Below are positions 1 to 5,369 of a stretch of 5,369 bases of DNA, in pieces; within the stretch, counting starts at the first letter, position 1, and the number at the start of each line of letters is the position of its first letter. This DNA comes from JAZKFT01 sp043760535 (GTDB taxonomy: Bacteria > Bacteroidota > Bacteroidia > Chitinophagales > Chitinophagaceae). The stretch covers positions 1-5,369 of the forward strand of contig JAYUOV010000109.1 in NCBI GenBank assembly GCA_043760535.1. Reading direction: 5' to 3'. The position numbers and the translations under genes were made by a program. A model generated the notes under the pieces. The model was given only the letters and a program-made list of their open reading frames with translations. It did no database searches and was not told the origin of the DNA.

Positions 1-299
1 TATGTGCCAGCAACATTATTGATACGATACATTGCGCCTGGGGCTAGCATTCCAGCACCAGAAGTTAGTGTGGAAGTGCTTGCAATACCCGACATGTAGC
101 GGTAAACCCCGTTAGCAGTAAGACCTGTCAATTTTAACCTGCACATAAATGGGAGACGATTGGCCACTCCTAAACTTGTCCCACCATAGTAAGCATACTG
201 TGGCAATATCAGCTCATCACCTATGGGGATTACAGTTTGTGCAGTTGCACTTAAAGTAAAAAGGCAACCAAATAACAGAATTGTGGAAATTTTTTTCAT
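1..299 (-). CDS. Secreted protein of unknown function, N-terminal part (runs off the left edge)
   Basis: This frame opens with ATG at 299-297 and stays open to the window edge, giving 99 complete codons. It starts MKKISTILLFGCLFTLSATA, a standard signal peptide: two lysines, a hydrophobic core, then a small-residue cleavage site before a glutamine (A20/Q21). The protein should therefore leave the cytoplasm. There is no cysteine at the cleavage site that would make it a lipoprotein. The mature part is rich in Gly, Thr, Tyr and Leu. It includes LKLTGLTANGVYRY near residues 55-68, which resembles the 'LTGL-x-Thr/Asn-x-x-Tyr-x-Tyr' strand-turn pattern of fibronectin-III-like or other beta-sandwich domains. 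From memory, openings of this style occur in large secreted proteins of Chitinophagaceae that end in a type IX secretion sorting domain, but the C-terminus is off the window, so that is inference. A good promoter lies just upstream. I do not recognise a specific function. No in-frame stop occurs in the visible part. Confidence 0.85.
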   Translation of the reverse strand, partial: MKKISTILLFGCLFTLSATAQTVIPIGDELILPQYAYYGGTSLGVANRLPFMCRLKLTGLTANGVYRYMSGIASTSTLTSGAGMLAPGAMYRINNVAGT

Positions 300-323
300 A
301 ATAGATTGTTTTTCGTTAAGAAA

Positions 324-352
324 CAAAACTATTATTCCTTCTTTAAACAAAA
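324..352 (-). promoter_or_regulatory. Bacteroidota-type promoter of the secreted-protein gene
   Basis: Read on the minus strand, TTTTG at 352-348 is followed after 16 nt by TAGTTTTG at 331-324. This fits the Bacteroidota housekeeping sigma consensus (-33 TTTG, -7 TAnnTTTG), with all six fixed bases of the -7 box present and a spacer slightly shorter than the usual 17-23 nt. Transcription would start around 316-318, leaving a short leader of about 18 nt before the ATG at 299. The leader is A/T-rich and has no Shine-Dalgarno sequence, as is usual in this phylum. Confidence 0.6.
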
Positions 353-930
353 GGTGGTTCTTTATTCAATTACAGGGCTTTTTTGATTCATTGCTAAAAA
401 AAGCATCACCTGCTAATTTGTATAAGTTGAGTACTTATTACCGTTCCAGCATTGATTGTGTATTTTACATATTACCTGCTCCGCCTACCCCATTATCTAT
501 TAGTGGCGTATTGTGGTGAAACTTACCCTAAAGCATGGCTCTTAATGGACTATTTTAGCGAATGCCCTTAATGCTGTACCATTACGATACTTCATTCTTA
601 AACATATCATTATACCTTTTCCTTTACAAACACAATGGCATCCATTTCCATTGTCCGCTAAGAGAGGGTGCCCAAAATGCTATTAACTTAGGCATCCGGG
701 TTTGGGTTCCCCCCTGTGCACCAGGGGGATGACAGGGTTTTATCTTGATATTTTTACAAACTTCACAGAATTTAATTTTATTAAATTAACTGCATTGAGG
801 GTAACAAGGGCGGCTTAAGCTAATACCATTGGGGCTTGTGGGCTAAACATAAAAGGTGGTTTACATTATTTCTACATTAAAAGAATTTAATAAATTATTA
901 ATGAATGAAACAGTTGCATTTATGAGTTGA
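353..930. other. Gene-free gap with hairpins
   Basis: No frame on either strand in this 578-base stretch looks like a real gene. The short open frames are not protein-like and have no associated promoter. The stretch holds three consecutive GC-containing hairpins (listed separately at 632-728) and an A/T hairpin with 7-bp arms at 772-778 and 783-789 around a 4-nt loop. It is bounded on the left by the promoter of the secreted-protein gene, which reads away from the gap. On the right it meets the orphan plus-strand coding fragment. Nothing else stands out. Confidence 0.6.
632..731. repeat. Cluster of three perfect or near-perfect hairpins, possible palindromic repeat element
   Basis: Three stem-loops follow one another. 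Hairpin A pairs ACAATGG (632-638) with CCATTGT (648-654) around a 9-nt loop. Hairpin B pairs GGGTGCC (666-672) with GGCATCC (691-697) around 18 nt, with one G-T pair. Hairpin C pairs CCCCCTG (710-716) with CAGGGGG (722-728) around 5 nt. CATCC (693-697) can also pair with GGATG (727-731), so B and C could rearrange. The segment is more GC-rich than its surroundings and lies in a gap without genes. No U-run follows C closely enough on either strand to make it a normal terminator, and no gene ends here. It could be a REP-like dispersed palindrome or a structured RNA; the sequence alone does not decide. Confidence 0.4.
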
Positions 931-1137
931 ATCTGGCTAGTAATACCAGCCGCTGTGCCAAATATGCCTGTAATAGGTGCAGCTTTAGGCATCAGCATTG
1001 GCACCTTACTTATTAATAGCAATGCCTCGGTAACCATAAGCGGTACCGCTTCGCTTATTATAAAAAGAGACCTAAAAGTAAACGGCAGCTTACAGGCACT
1101 GCCCGGCAGTAATATTCAGGTGATAAATAACCTATAA
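931..1137 (+). pseudogene. Orphan fragment of a beta-strand-rich surface protein
   Basis: The frame is open from just after the TGA at 928-930 to the TAA at 1135-1137, with a possible GTG start at 955. The product has a non-random pattern of short alternating strands rich in Ile, Leu, Val, Asn, Ser, Thr and Gly. Examples are GTLLINSNASVTISGTASL followed by IIKRDLKVNGSLQALPGSNIQVINN. This is the rhythm of right-handed beta-helix or 'VNGSL'-type repeats found in large Bacteroidota surface adhesins. It has no signal peptide, no promoter, no ribosome-site context and no C-terminal sorting domain, and at 60-69 residues it is far too short for such a protein. The DNA just before 955 can be read in another frame as NLASNTS, which would suit an upstream piece cut off by a frameshift, but this is speculative. 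I call it a decayed remnant. A small genuine gene starting at GTG 955 is the alternative. The end converges on the terminator of the outer-membrane protein gene. Confidence 0.45.
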
Positions 1138-1153
1138 CACACGCAAACACAAT

Positions 1154-1195
1154 TAAAAAAACAAACACCCAATGCCAGTTTCGGAATTGGGTGTT
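1154..1195 (-). terminator. Rho-independent terminator of the outer-membrane barrel gene
   Basis: AACACCCAAT (1164-1173) and ATTGGGTGTT (1186-1195) form a perfect 10-bp stem. Inside it, after one mismatch, two more C-G pairs close a 6-nt loop. Read on the minus strand, the stem is followed within two to three bases by seven T residues (1161-1155), the classic intrinsic terminator. It begins 37 bases after the stop codon of the barrel gene at 1233. On the plus strand the nearest T-run (1208-1213) is about 12 nt beyond the stem, so termination of plus-strand transcripts would be weak at best. Confidence 0.88.
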
Positions 1196-1232
1196 CTGTA
1201 TAAATGATTTTTTAAAAGAGAACCGTTACGGT

Positions 1233-3686
1233 TTAGTTACCACCTTTTACCCTATTTTGCTCATCTCCTGCCCCACCGGTTTTACGTTGTTTCAGGCCTT
1301 TTATTGGTTTGCCAAAACGGTAGCTAAAACTCAGGTTCACTACCCGGCTATCTCTACGGCTTCTAAAATCAATATCCACATTCTGGTATTTACTATACCC
1401 ATGAAACTGCTGTATGTATAAAAGATCCCGGATACCCAATTTTATGGTGCCCATCTTTTTAAGTACCTGCTTGCTGATACCGAAATTTACAACACCCATA
1501 CCTCTGGCAGCCAATACGCCCCGTATGCCCGGGCTTTGATAATTACCACTAACATCGGCACCCCATCCATTTTTAAATGTAAACTGGTTATTTGCATTAA
1601 AGTTGGCACTTGTAGCATCCACCGCTACATCGCCATTATTAATGATGCCACTGTATTTATTGTAAAAAATATTGGTATAAATATTGGTTCTCCACCATTT
1701 AGTAACTGCAAAGCCTGCATTAATACTGATGCCTATATTATTTTGCGAAGCAATATTGCTTTGCTTAACAATAGTGGTATTGGTACTATCTATCTGCTCC
1801 ACTATTTCGGATATAATATCTTTTGTATAACTGTAGTTTAAAGTGGTGGTAAAAAATCCGCCGTAAGTATGGCTCAGCTCCACAGCATTGGTAAATTGTG
1901 GCTTTAAATACGGGTTACCTATCTGAAAAGTATATTTATCTAAAAAGTTGTAAAACGGGTTCAGATCCTCGTAATCGGGGCGTTCTATACGGCGGCCATA
2001 ATTAAGCCCAAACTGGTTTTTATCGTTTAGGTTATAGCCAATAAAAGCTGTAGGAAACAACTGTGTGTAATTGCGTTCAAAAGTAGTGGCGTTGGTAACC
2101 TGGTTTCCTTTAGAAATAGTATTCTCTAGCCGCAAGCCCAACTGGGCACTCCATTTTTTACTAAAATCTTTGCTGGCATTTACGTACCCAGCATTTATAT
2201 TTTCTTTGTAAATAAAATGATTGGTACGGCCAAGGTCGGTTTGCCAGGCATTATTAAGCCAGTTTTGGTACAAGGCATCGTTATCGGTGGTTACATAACT
2301 GGCTTTAAGACCAGCCTCCAGCTTCGTGGTTTTGTTAATGGGTTTTACAAAATCTGCTTTGGCACTATAAATCTTTATATTTTGTGGCAGGCTGCTTTTC
2401 AGCAGTTCGTCGGGTTGTTTTTTTACATCATTTTTATCGTAAAAATAATTGTTGAACATTTGGTTGTTGGTGGTGGTATAGCCCACATAATCCATGTCGA
2501 AAGTGAGTTCCATGCCAGTGCTGTCAAATTCGTGGCGCAGGTTAAAATTAGCCGAAGTATTATCCATTTTACGCTTAATGCTATTGAGGCCGGCATTACG
2601 GGTTTCTAACACACCGGTACGATTGATAATGTAGGTACTGTTCTCGTTGTTCTCCGTTCCGGGGTTGGTAAAGCCATTTAATACTATGCCGAGGGTTGTT
2701 TTTTTACTCATGTAAAAATCAGCACCGAGCTTTAGCGATTGAAAAGTATTTACCCTTATCTGATGAGAATTTTGTTCGAAAACGCTTACCAAATCCAGCG
2801 TATTGATGTCTCTAAAATTACGTAGCAGGGTTATTTTTTGAAAACCCTTACTATAATTGTAACCGTAGTTTCCAAAAACATTCCATTTACCACTGCGATA
2901 ATTCATGTTTAGGCTGTTATTGGCTTTGGGGTACACACCTTGGCCAAAACCCAAAATAAAGCTGCCATTATAACCCCGGGCTTTGTTCTTTTTAGTTTTT
3001 AAGTTTATGATACCACTGTTACCTGCAGCATCGTATTTGGCTGGCGGGTTGGTCATTATTTCAAACTGTTCCAATTGGTTGCTTGGCATACTTTTTAGCA
3101 GGTTTACCAAATCCTGGCCACCAAGGTAAGTAGGCTTGCCATCCATCAGTATCGTAACCCCTTGCTTACCTTTCAGGCTAATGTTTCCGTCTTTATCTAT
3201 TGTAATGCCCGGTGCTTTTTCCATTACATCTAAAACTGTAAGGCCGGTATTGCTAGCCACAGCATCCACGTTTATTATGGTTCTGTCCAATTTTTGTTCT
3301 ACAAAAGGCTTTTTTACGGTAACAATAACGCCTTGTAATTCCTTTCCTGCCAAAGCAATAGTTAAAGCGGGTAGTTCAAAACTGGCTTTTGGGGCACTTA
3401 ACTCAAAAATACTGCTATAAGTTTTTTCGTAAGATACAGCGCTAACAAGCACCAGGTATTTGCCATCGGCCAAATTTTCTACTTCAAAACGACCGGATTT
3501 ATCAGTAACCGCCATCTTAACAAGGCTGCTGTCTTTTGCATTTAAAACAGCTACTGTAGCGGCTTCTAGTGGCTTTTGGCCATTGCCTACATTGCCTGTA
3601 ACCTTACCCGTGTTAGATTGTGCATAGCTGCTTACCAAAGACATTATAAGGCTTGCAATCGCTAAAAGTGTGAACTTCTTTTTCAT
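1233..3686 (-). CDS. Outer-membrane beta-barrel protein, TonB-dependent-receptor-like
   Basis: The product is 817 residues from the ATG at 3686. The frame extends to an ATG at 3719, but that would put ten extra polar residues before the signal peptide, so the downstream start is preferred. Order of parts: signal peptide at residues 1-22 (MKKKFTLLAIASLIMSLVSSYA, cut before Gln23); a carboxypeptidase-regulatory-like beta-sandwich at about 28-112 (GKVTGNVGNG, then TDKSGRFEVENLADGKYLV); a plug domain at about 125-234 with VLDVMEKAPGI (151-161), GVTILMDGKPTY and NPPAKYDAAGNSGIINLK (213-230); then a barrel of some 550 residues of aromatic-rich alternating strands, closing with LSFSYRFGK. A charged tail with RKTGGAGDEQNRVK ends the protein. 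This architecture is that of the 'outer membrane beta-barrel family' (OMP_b-brl_3) relatives of TonB-dependent receptors. Length and layout are normal and there is no break. No SusD-like partner, sigma/anti-sigma pair or substrate enzyme is adjacent, so the ligand cannot be inferred. No clear promoter consensus was found upstream; a strong terminator follows. Confidence 0.93.
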   Translation of the reverse strand: MKKKFTLLAIASLIMSLVSSYAQSNTGKVTGNVGNGQKPLEAATVAVLNAKDSSLVKMAVTDKSGRFEVENLADGKYLVLVSAVSYEKTYSSIFELSAPKASFELPALTIALAGKELQGVIVTVKKPFVEQKLDRTIINVDAVASNTGLTVLDVMEKAPGITIDKDGNISLKGKQGVTILMDGKPTYLGGQDLVNLLKSMPSNQLEQFEIMTNPPAKYDAAGNSGIINLKTKKNKARGYNGSFILGFGQGVYPKANNSLNMNYRSGKWNVFGNYGYNYSKGFQKITLLRNFRDINTLDLVSVFEQNSHQIRVNTFQSLKLGADFYMSKKTTLGIVLNGFTNPGTENNENSTYIINRTGVLETRNAGLNSIKRKMDNTSANFNLRHEFDSTGMELTFDMDYVGYTTTNNQMFNNYFYDKNDVKKQPDELLKSSLPQNIKIYSAKADFVKPINKTTKLEAGLKASYVTTDNDALYQNWLNNAWQTDLGRTNHFIYKENINAGYVNASKDFSKKWSAQLGLRLENTISKGNQVTNATTFERNYTQLFPTAFIGYNLNDKNQFGLNYGRRIERPDYEDLNPFYNFLDKYTFQIGNPYLKPQFTNAVELSHTYGGFFTTTLNYSYTKDIISEIVEQIDSTNTTIVKQSNIASQNNIGISINAGFAVTKWWRTNIYTNIFYNKYSGIINNGDVAVDATSANFNANNQFTFKNGWGADVSGNYQSPGIRGVLAARGMGVVNFGISKQVLKKMGTIKLGIRDLLYIQQFHGYSKYQNVDIDFRSRRDSRVVNLSFSYRFGKPIKGLKQRKTGGAGDEQNRVKGGN

Positions 3687-4168
3687 AAACAGTATTTTAA
3701 GTTGTTTGGTATTGTGCATTTCTTATTATAACTCAAAGATTGGTACTTTGCTTTACATAGTAGCATGGTAAATACCTAACGGTAAAATAGGTGGATAGGT
3801 GGAAAGAATTGCGGGTTAAAAGTGAAGTGGATGAAGAAAGCGATTTATACCCATTCGCAAAGACTGGGTAAACTGGTTAATGAAAATAAAATACAATCCA
3901 GTTAAGAAATAACGCACTTGAAAAAACGGTTTTACTGTTCCATTATATATGGAAGGTGAAATATAACTGTAAAATATTATTCCATATTCTAAATAGTTAT
4001 CCTATAAAAAATAATAAAACAAAACAAGCAGCCATAACTTGGCTTACCCTATCCAAGCAATTTTATGCACATTGTACGGCACAGAGAAGCCGAATGGCCA
4101 ATGGTAGGATTGCGGAATTAGATATAGTGGGTAATGTTTAATGCGATGTAAAAACAGGGCAACTACTT

Positions 4169-4219
4169 GAAGGGGAATGATTTTAGCTGGCTGCATCGAA
4201 CCACTTTAGGCTCCCCTTC
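4169..4219. repeat. 8-bp inverted repeat with a 35-nt spacer
   Basis: GAAGGGGA (4169-4176) is the exact reverse complement of TCCCCTTC (4212-4219). The arms are GC-rich compared with the gap around them. No T-run follows the distal arm on the minus strand (the next bases there are AAGTAG), so it is not a standard terminator, although it lies 98 bases downstream of the ABC gene's stop and could stabilise a transcript end. It spans the stop codon of the small candidate frame at 4183-4284. Confidence 0.4.
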
Positions 4220-4284
4220 CTATTGAAGTTATGGATGTATTGATTCAACCGCAGCGCCAGGATGTGGTTGTTAGCCCATATCAT
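4183..4284 (-). CDS. Candidate small protein or gene remnant downstream of the ABC gene
   Basis: A 33-codon frame begins with ATG at 4284-4282, 32 bases after the ABC gene's stop, and ends with TAA at 4185-4183. The peptide begins MIWANNHILALRLNQYIHNF and ends NRKGSLKWFDAAS. It is a plausible soluble helix-rich sequence with no stretch long or hydrophobic enough for a membrane span. AGGG directly abuts the ATG, which is too close for a normal ribosome site. Of the 33 codons, 24 end in G or C, unlike the mostly A/T-ending codons of the genes around it. That argues for chance, for a transferred piece, or for a remnant of another gene. I do not recognise it. If real, it would be co-transcribed with the ABC gene, since no terminator is visible between them. 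Confidence 0.25.
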   Translation of the reverse strand: MIWANNHILALRLNQYIHNFNRKGSLKWFDAAS

Positions 4285-4316
4285 CCCTATTTTTCTAAAA
4301 TGAGATTGTGATTATT

Positions 4317-5369
4317 TTACCCAGCATACCCCTTAGGTATCGCATCAATTAGTTGTTTCGTGTAATGCGATTGTGGTCTGCGGTACACATCTTCTGCCAA
4401 ACCAATTTCTACTATATTACCTTTTTGCATTACCATAATCCGGTCGCTGATATAATTTACAACACCAAGGTCGTGGCTAATAAAAATGGCTGTAAAGCCC
4501 ATCTCTTTTTTTAGGTCGTTCAGCAGGTTAAGTACCTGTGCCTGTACGCTTACATCAAGAGCAGAAACACTTTCGTCGCACACTACAAATTGTGGGTTCA
4601 TTACTAATGCTCTTGCTATAACTATCCGCTGCCGCTGGCCACCGCTAAATTCATGAGGATATCGGTGGTAATGTTCGGCTTTCAGATTCACTTTTTCCAG
4701 CCATTCTACTACTTTTTCTCGGCGTAATTTTTCGGTTGGTATTAGGCCGTGTACAAGCAATGGCTCTGCTATCGCCTGCCCTACGGTAATCCGTGGATTT
4801 AGCGACCCGTACGGATCTTGAAAAATTATTTGCATGTGCTTGCGCAACTCCAGCAGCTCTTTTTTGGTTAGGCTGGTAATGTTTTTTTCTTCGTAAATAA
4901 TAGTGCCGCTGGTGGCTGGTATTAATTGCAAAATTGTTCTGCCCAGGGTTGTTTTGCCACAGCCGCTTTCGCCAACAAGTCCCAAAGTTTCGCCTTTATA
5001 CACTTTAAAACTAACATCGTTTACGGCTTTAAAATAGTCAGTTCGTTTTCCTAAAAAATTTGTTTTTGTAGGATACCAAACGTTGAGGTTATTAACTGTC
5101 AATGCAGTCGGCCGATGAACGTTAACCGTCGTCTGCTGGTCGTTTAGATTTGAAAGAACATCACTAATATTTAACATTTGTAGTTCTTTTGTCGTCGATT
5201 TTCCGTCGTCGGTCGTCGGTTGACTATTTACTGTTGACTTTTCAACGATTTCTCCATTCGCCCCTACTTCCATAAAATCGCTCACAACAGGAAGGCAGTG
5301 TCCTTTTGGGTACAGTGCTGGGCGGCAGGCCAAAAGAGCTTTTGTGTAAGGATGCCTAGGGCGTAGAAA
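4317..5369 (-). CDS. Tandem ABC transporter ATPase of oligopeptide/dipeptide importer type, C-terminal part (runs off the right edge)
   Basis: The frame is open from the window edge to the TAA at 4319-4317, giving 350 residues. The first visible residues, RPRHPYTKALLACRPAL, are the end of a preceding ATPase domain (the HPYT-containing tail typical of Opp/Dpp ATPases). The gene therefore starts outside the window, and the TTG at 5333 is internal. A linker of about 65 residues (visible residues 32-96) follows, then a complete second ATPase domain. That domain has Walker A GESGCGKT (133-140), Q-loop IFQDPYGSLNP (Gln184), ABC signature FSGGQRQR (241-248), Walker B and D-loop VVCDESVSALD (262-272, catalytic Glu266) and switch His299 in ISHDLG. 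A second HPYT-like tail, SHYTKQLIDAIP, comes near the end. All catalytic residues are intact. Two fused DppD/DppF- or GsiA/YejF-like halves usually power peptide uptake at the inner membrane, together with two permeases and a binding protein, none of which is in view. The substrate is inferred from the family only. The linker DNA contains an unusual 7-bp repeat. Confidence 0.93.
   Translation of the reverse strand, partial: FLRPRHPYTKALLACRPALYPKGHCLPVVSDFMEVGANGEIVEKSTVNSQPTTDDGKSTTKELQMLNISDVLSNLNDQQTTVNVHRPTALTVNNLNVWYPTKTNFLGKRTDYFKAVNDVSFKVYKGETLGLVGESGCGKTTLGRTILQLIPATSGTIIYEEKNITSLTKKELLELRKHMQIIFQDPYGSLNPRITVGQAIAEPLLVHGLIPTEKLRREKVVEWLEKVNLKAEHYHRYPHEFSGGQRQRIVIARALVMNPQFVVCDESVSALDVSVQAQVLNLLNDLKKEMGFTAIFISHDLGVVNYISDRIMVMQKGNIVEIGLAEDVYRRPQSHYTKQLIDAIPKGYAG
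5191..5253. repeat. Degenerate 7-bp tandem repeat inside the ABC gene's linker
   Basis: Cut into sevens from 5191, the plus strand reads GTCGTCG, ATTTTCC, GTCGTCG, GTCGTCG, GTTGACT, ATTTACT, GTTGACT, TTTCAAC, GATTTCT. GTCGTCG thus occurs three times and GTTGACT twice, all in one 7-nt register. Nine units make 63 bases, which is 21 codons, so the frame is kept. On the minus strand it encodes the Thr/Ser/Asp/Lys-rich stretch STVNSQPTTDDGKSTTKE between the two ATPase domains. A weaker series in the same register (GTCGGCC, GATGAAC, GTTAACC, GTCGTCT) lies at 5107-5134. This is an expanded or inserted simple repeat tolerated in a flexible linker. Confidence 0.6.

Larger units (their letters stand above)
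3687..4316. other. Long intergenic region without a convincing gene
   Basis: This 630-base stretch separates the barrel gene from the ABC gene. It carries an exact tandem duplication ATAGGTGG x2 (3787-3802). It also has a 6-bp hairpin TTCCAT/ATGGAA (3938-3943 with 3949-3954, 5-nt loop), and AACTGG (3871-3876) can pair with CCAGTT (3898-3903). A plus-strand frame at 3956-4141 is open for 61 codons but has no protein-like pattern and no start context. A 33-codon minus-strand frame is listed separately at 4183-4284. The promoter of the barrel gene should lie within about 100 bases upstream of 3686, but only an imperfect -7-like box (AATCTTTG, 3741-3734) is visible there. Confidence 0.55.

Noticed and set aside
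349..358. AAAAGGTGGT recurring at 349-358, 851-860 and, inverted, at 1239-1248
   Set aside because: The 10-base match does not extend, and one copy lies in the coding end of the barrel gene; chance is the simplest explanation.
223..519. Plus-strand open frame of 98 codons
   Set aside because: Its first part is antisense to the signal-peptide region of the secreted-protein gene and its remainder crosses that gene's promoter; the product is not protein-like.
710..728. C5/G5 hairpin as an intrinsic terminator
   Set aside because: No gene ends nearby on either strand and the nearest T-run on the plus strand is only four T residues, several bases away.
729..818. Plus-strand frame of 29 codons starting at ATG 729
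   Set aside because: It starts inside the arm of a hairpin, is very short and has no supporting context.
1191..1421. Plus-strand open frames opposite the barrel gene (also at 1536-1841, 2217-2609 and 3136-3420)
   Set aside because: All are antisense shadows of the well-supported outer-membrane barrel gene.
3734..3741. AATCTTTG as the -7 box of the barrel gene's promoter
   Set aside because: It misses the first T of TAnnTTTG, and no TTTG or TTG box is found 17-23 nt upstream, so it is too weak to annotate.
3956..4141. Plus-strand frame of 61 codons in the intergenic gap
   Set aside because: No promoter or ribosome-site context, no recognisable pattern, and a composition that looks like random A/T-rich DNA.
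4187..4212. GGTTCGA on the minus strand as a tRNA T-arm
   Set aside because: No matching T-stem, anticodon arm, acceptor stem or CCA end can be built around it.
4296..4320. Possible terminator right after the ABC gene (TAAAAT pairing with ATTTTA)
   Set aside because: The 6-bp stem is made only of A-T pairs with a long loop and has no following T-run.

Overview
The window looks like chromosomal DNA of a Bacteroidota bacterium, probably near the Chitinophagaceae. The grounds are A/T-rich coding with many A/T-ending codons, genes that start without a Shine-Dalgarno sequence, a close match to the Bacteroidota promoter (TTTG, 16 nt, TAnnTTTG), a large outer-membrane beta-barrel protein with a carboxypeptidase-regulatory-like N-terminus, and a fused double-ATPase peptide transporter protein. 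The family placement is inference; there is no rRNA or marker gene here.

Three real genes lie on the minus strand, two of them cut by the window edges. From left to right: (1) positions 1-299 hold the first 99 codons of a secreted protein of unknown function, with a clear signal peptide and its own promoter; (2) positions 1233-3686 hold a complete 817-residue outer-membrane beta-barrel / TonB-dependent-receptor-like protein, followed by a strong intrinsic terminator at 1154-1195; (3) positions 4317-5369 hold the C-terminal 350 residues of a tandem ABC ATPase of the oligopeptide/dipeptide importer type. The gene continues beyond position 5369, and the apparent TTG start at 5333 is not its start.

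Two long gaps separate the genes, so they are unlikely to form one operon. The gap at 300-930 contains three successive 7-bp hairpins (632-728) and an A/T hairpin, and leads into an orphan plus-strand reading frame (931-1137) that reads like a piece of a beta-strand-rich surface protein. The gap at 3687-4316 holds no convincing gene. It does contain a 33-codon minus-strand frame (4183-4284) just downstream of the ABC gene, with codon use unlike the neighbours, and an inverted repeat over its end.

Functionally the set is ordinary cell-envelope and import biology: a secreted protein, an outer-membrane barrel and an inner-membrane peptide importer ATPase, with no sign that they act together. I see no CRISPR array, tRNA, rRNA, transposase or defence system. 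The most unusual item is a degenerate 7-bp repeat inside the coding sequence for the linker between the two ATPase halves of the ABC protein (5191-5253, perhaps extending to 5107).
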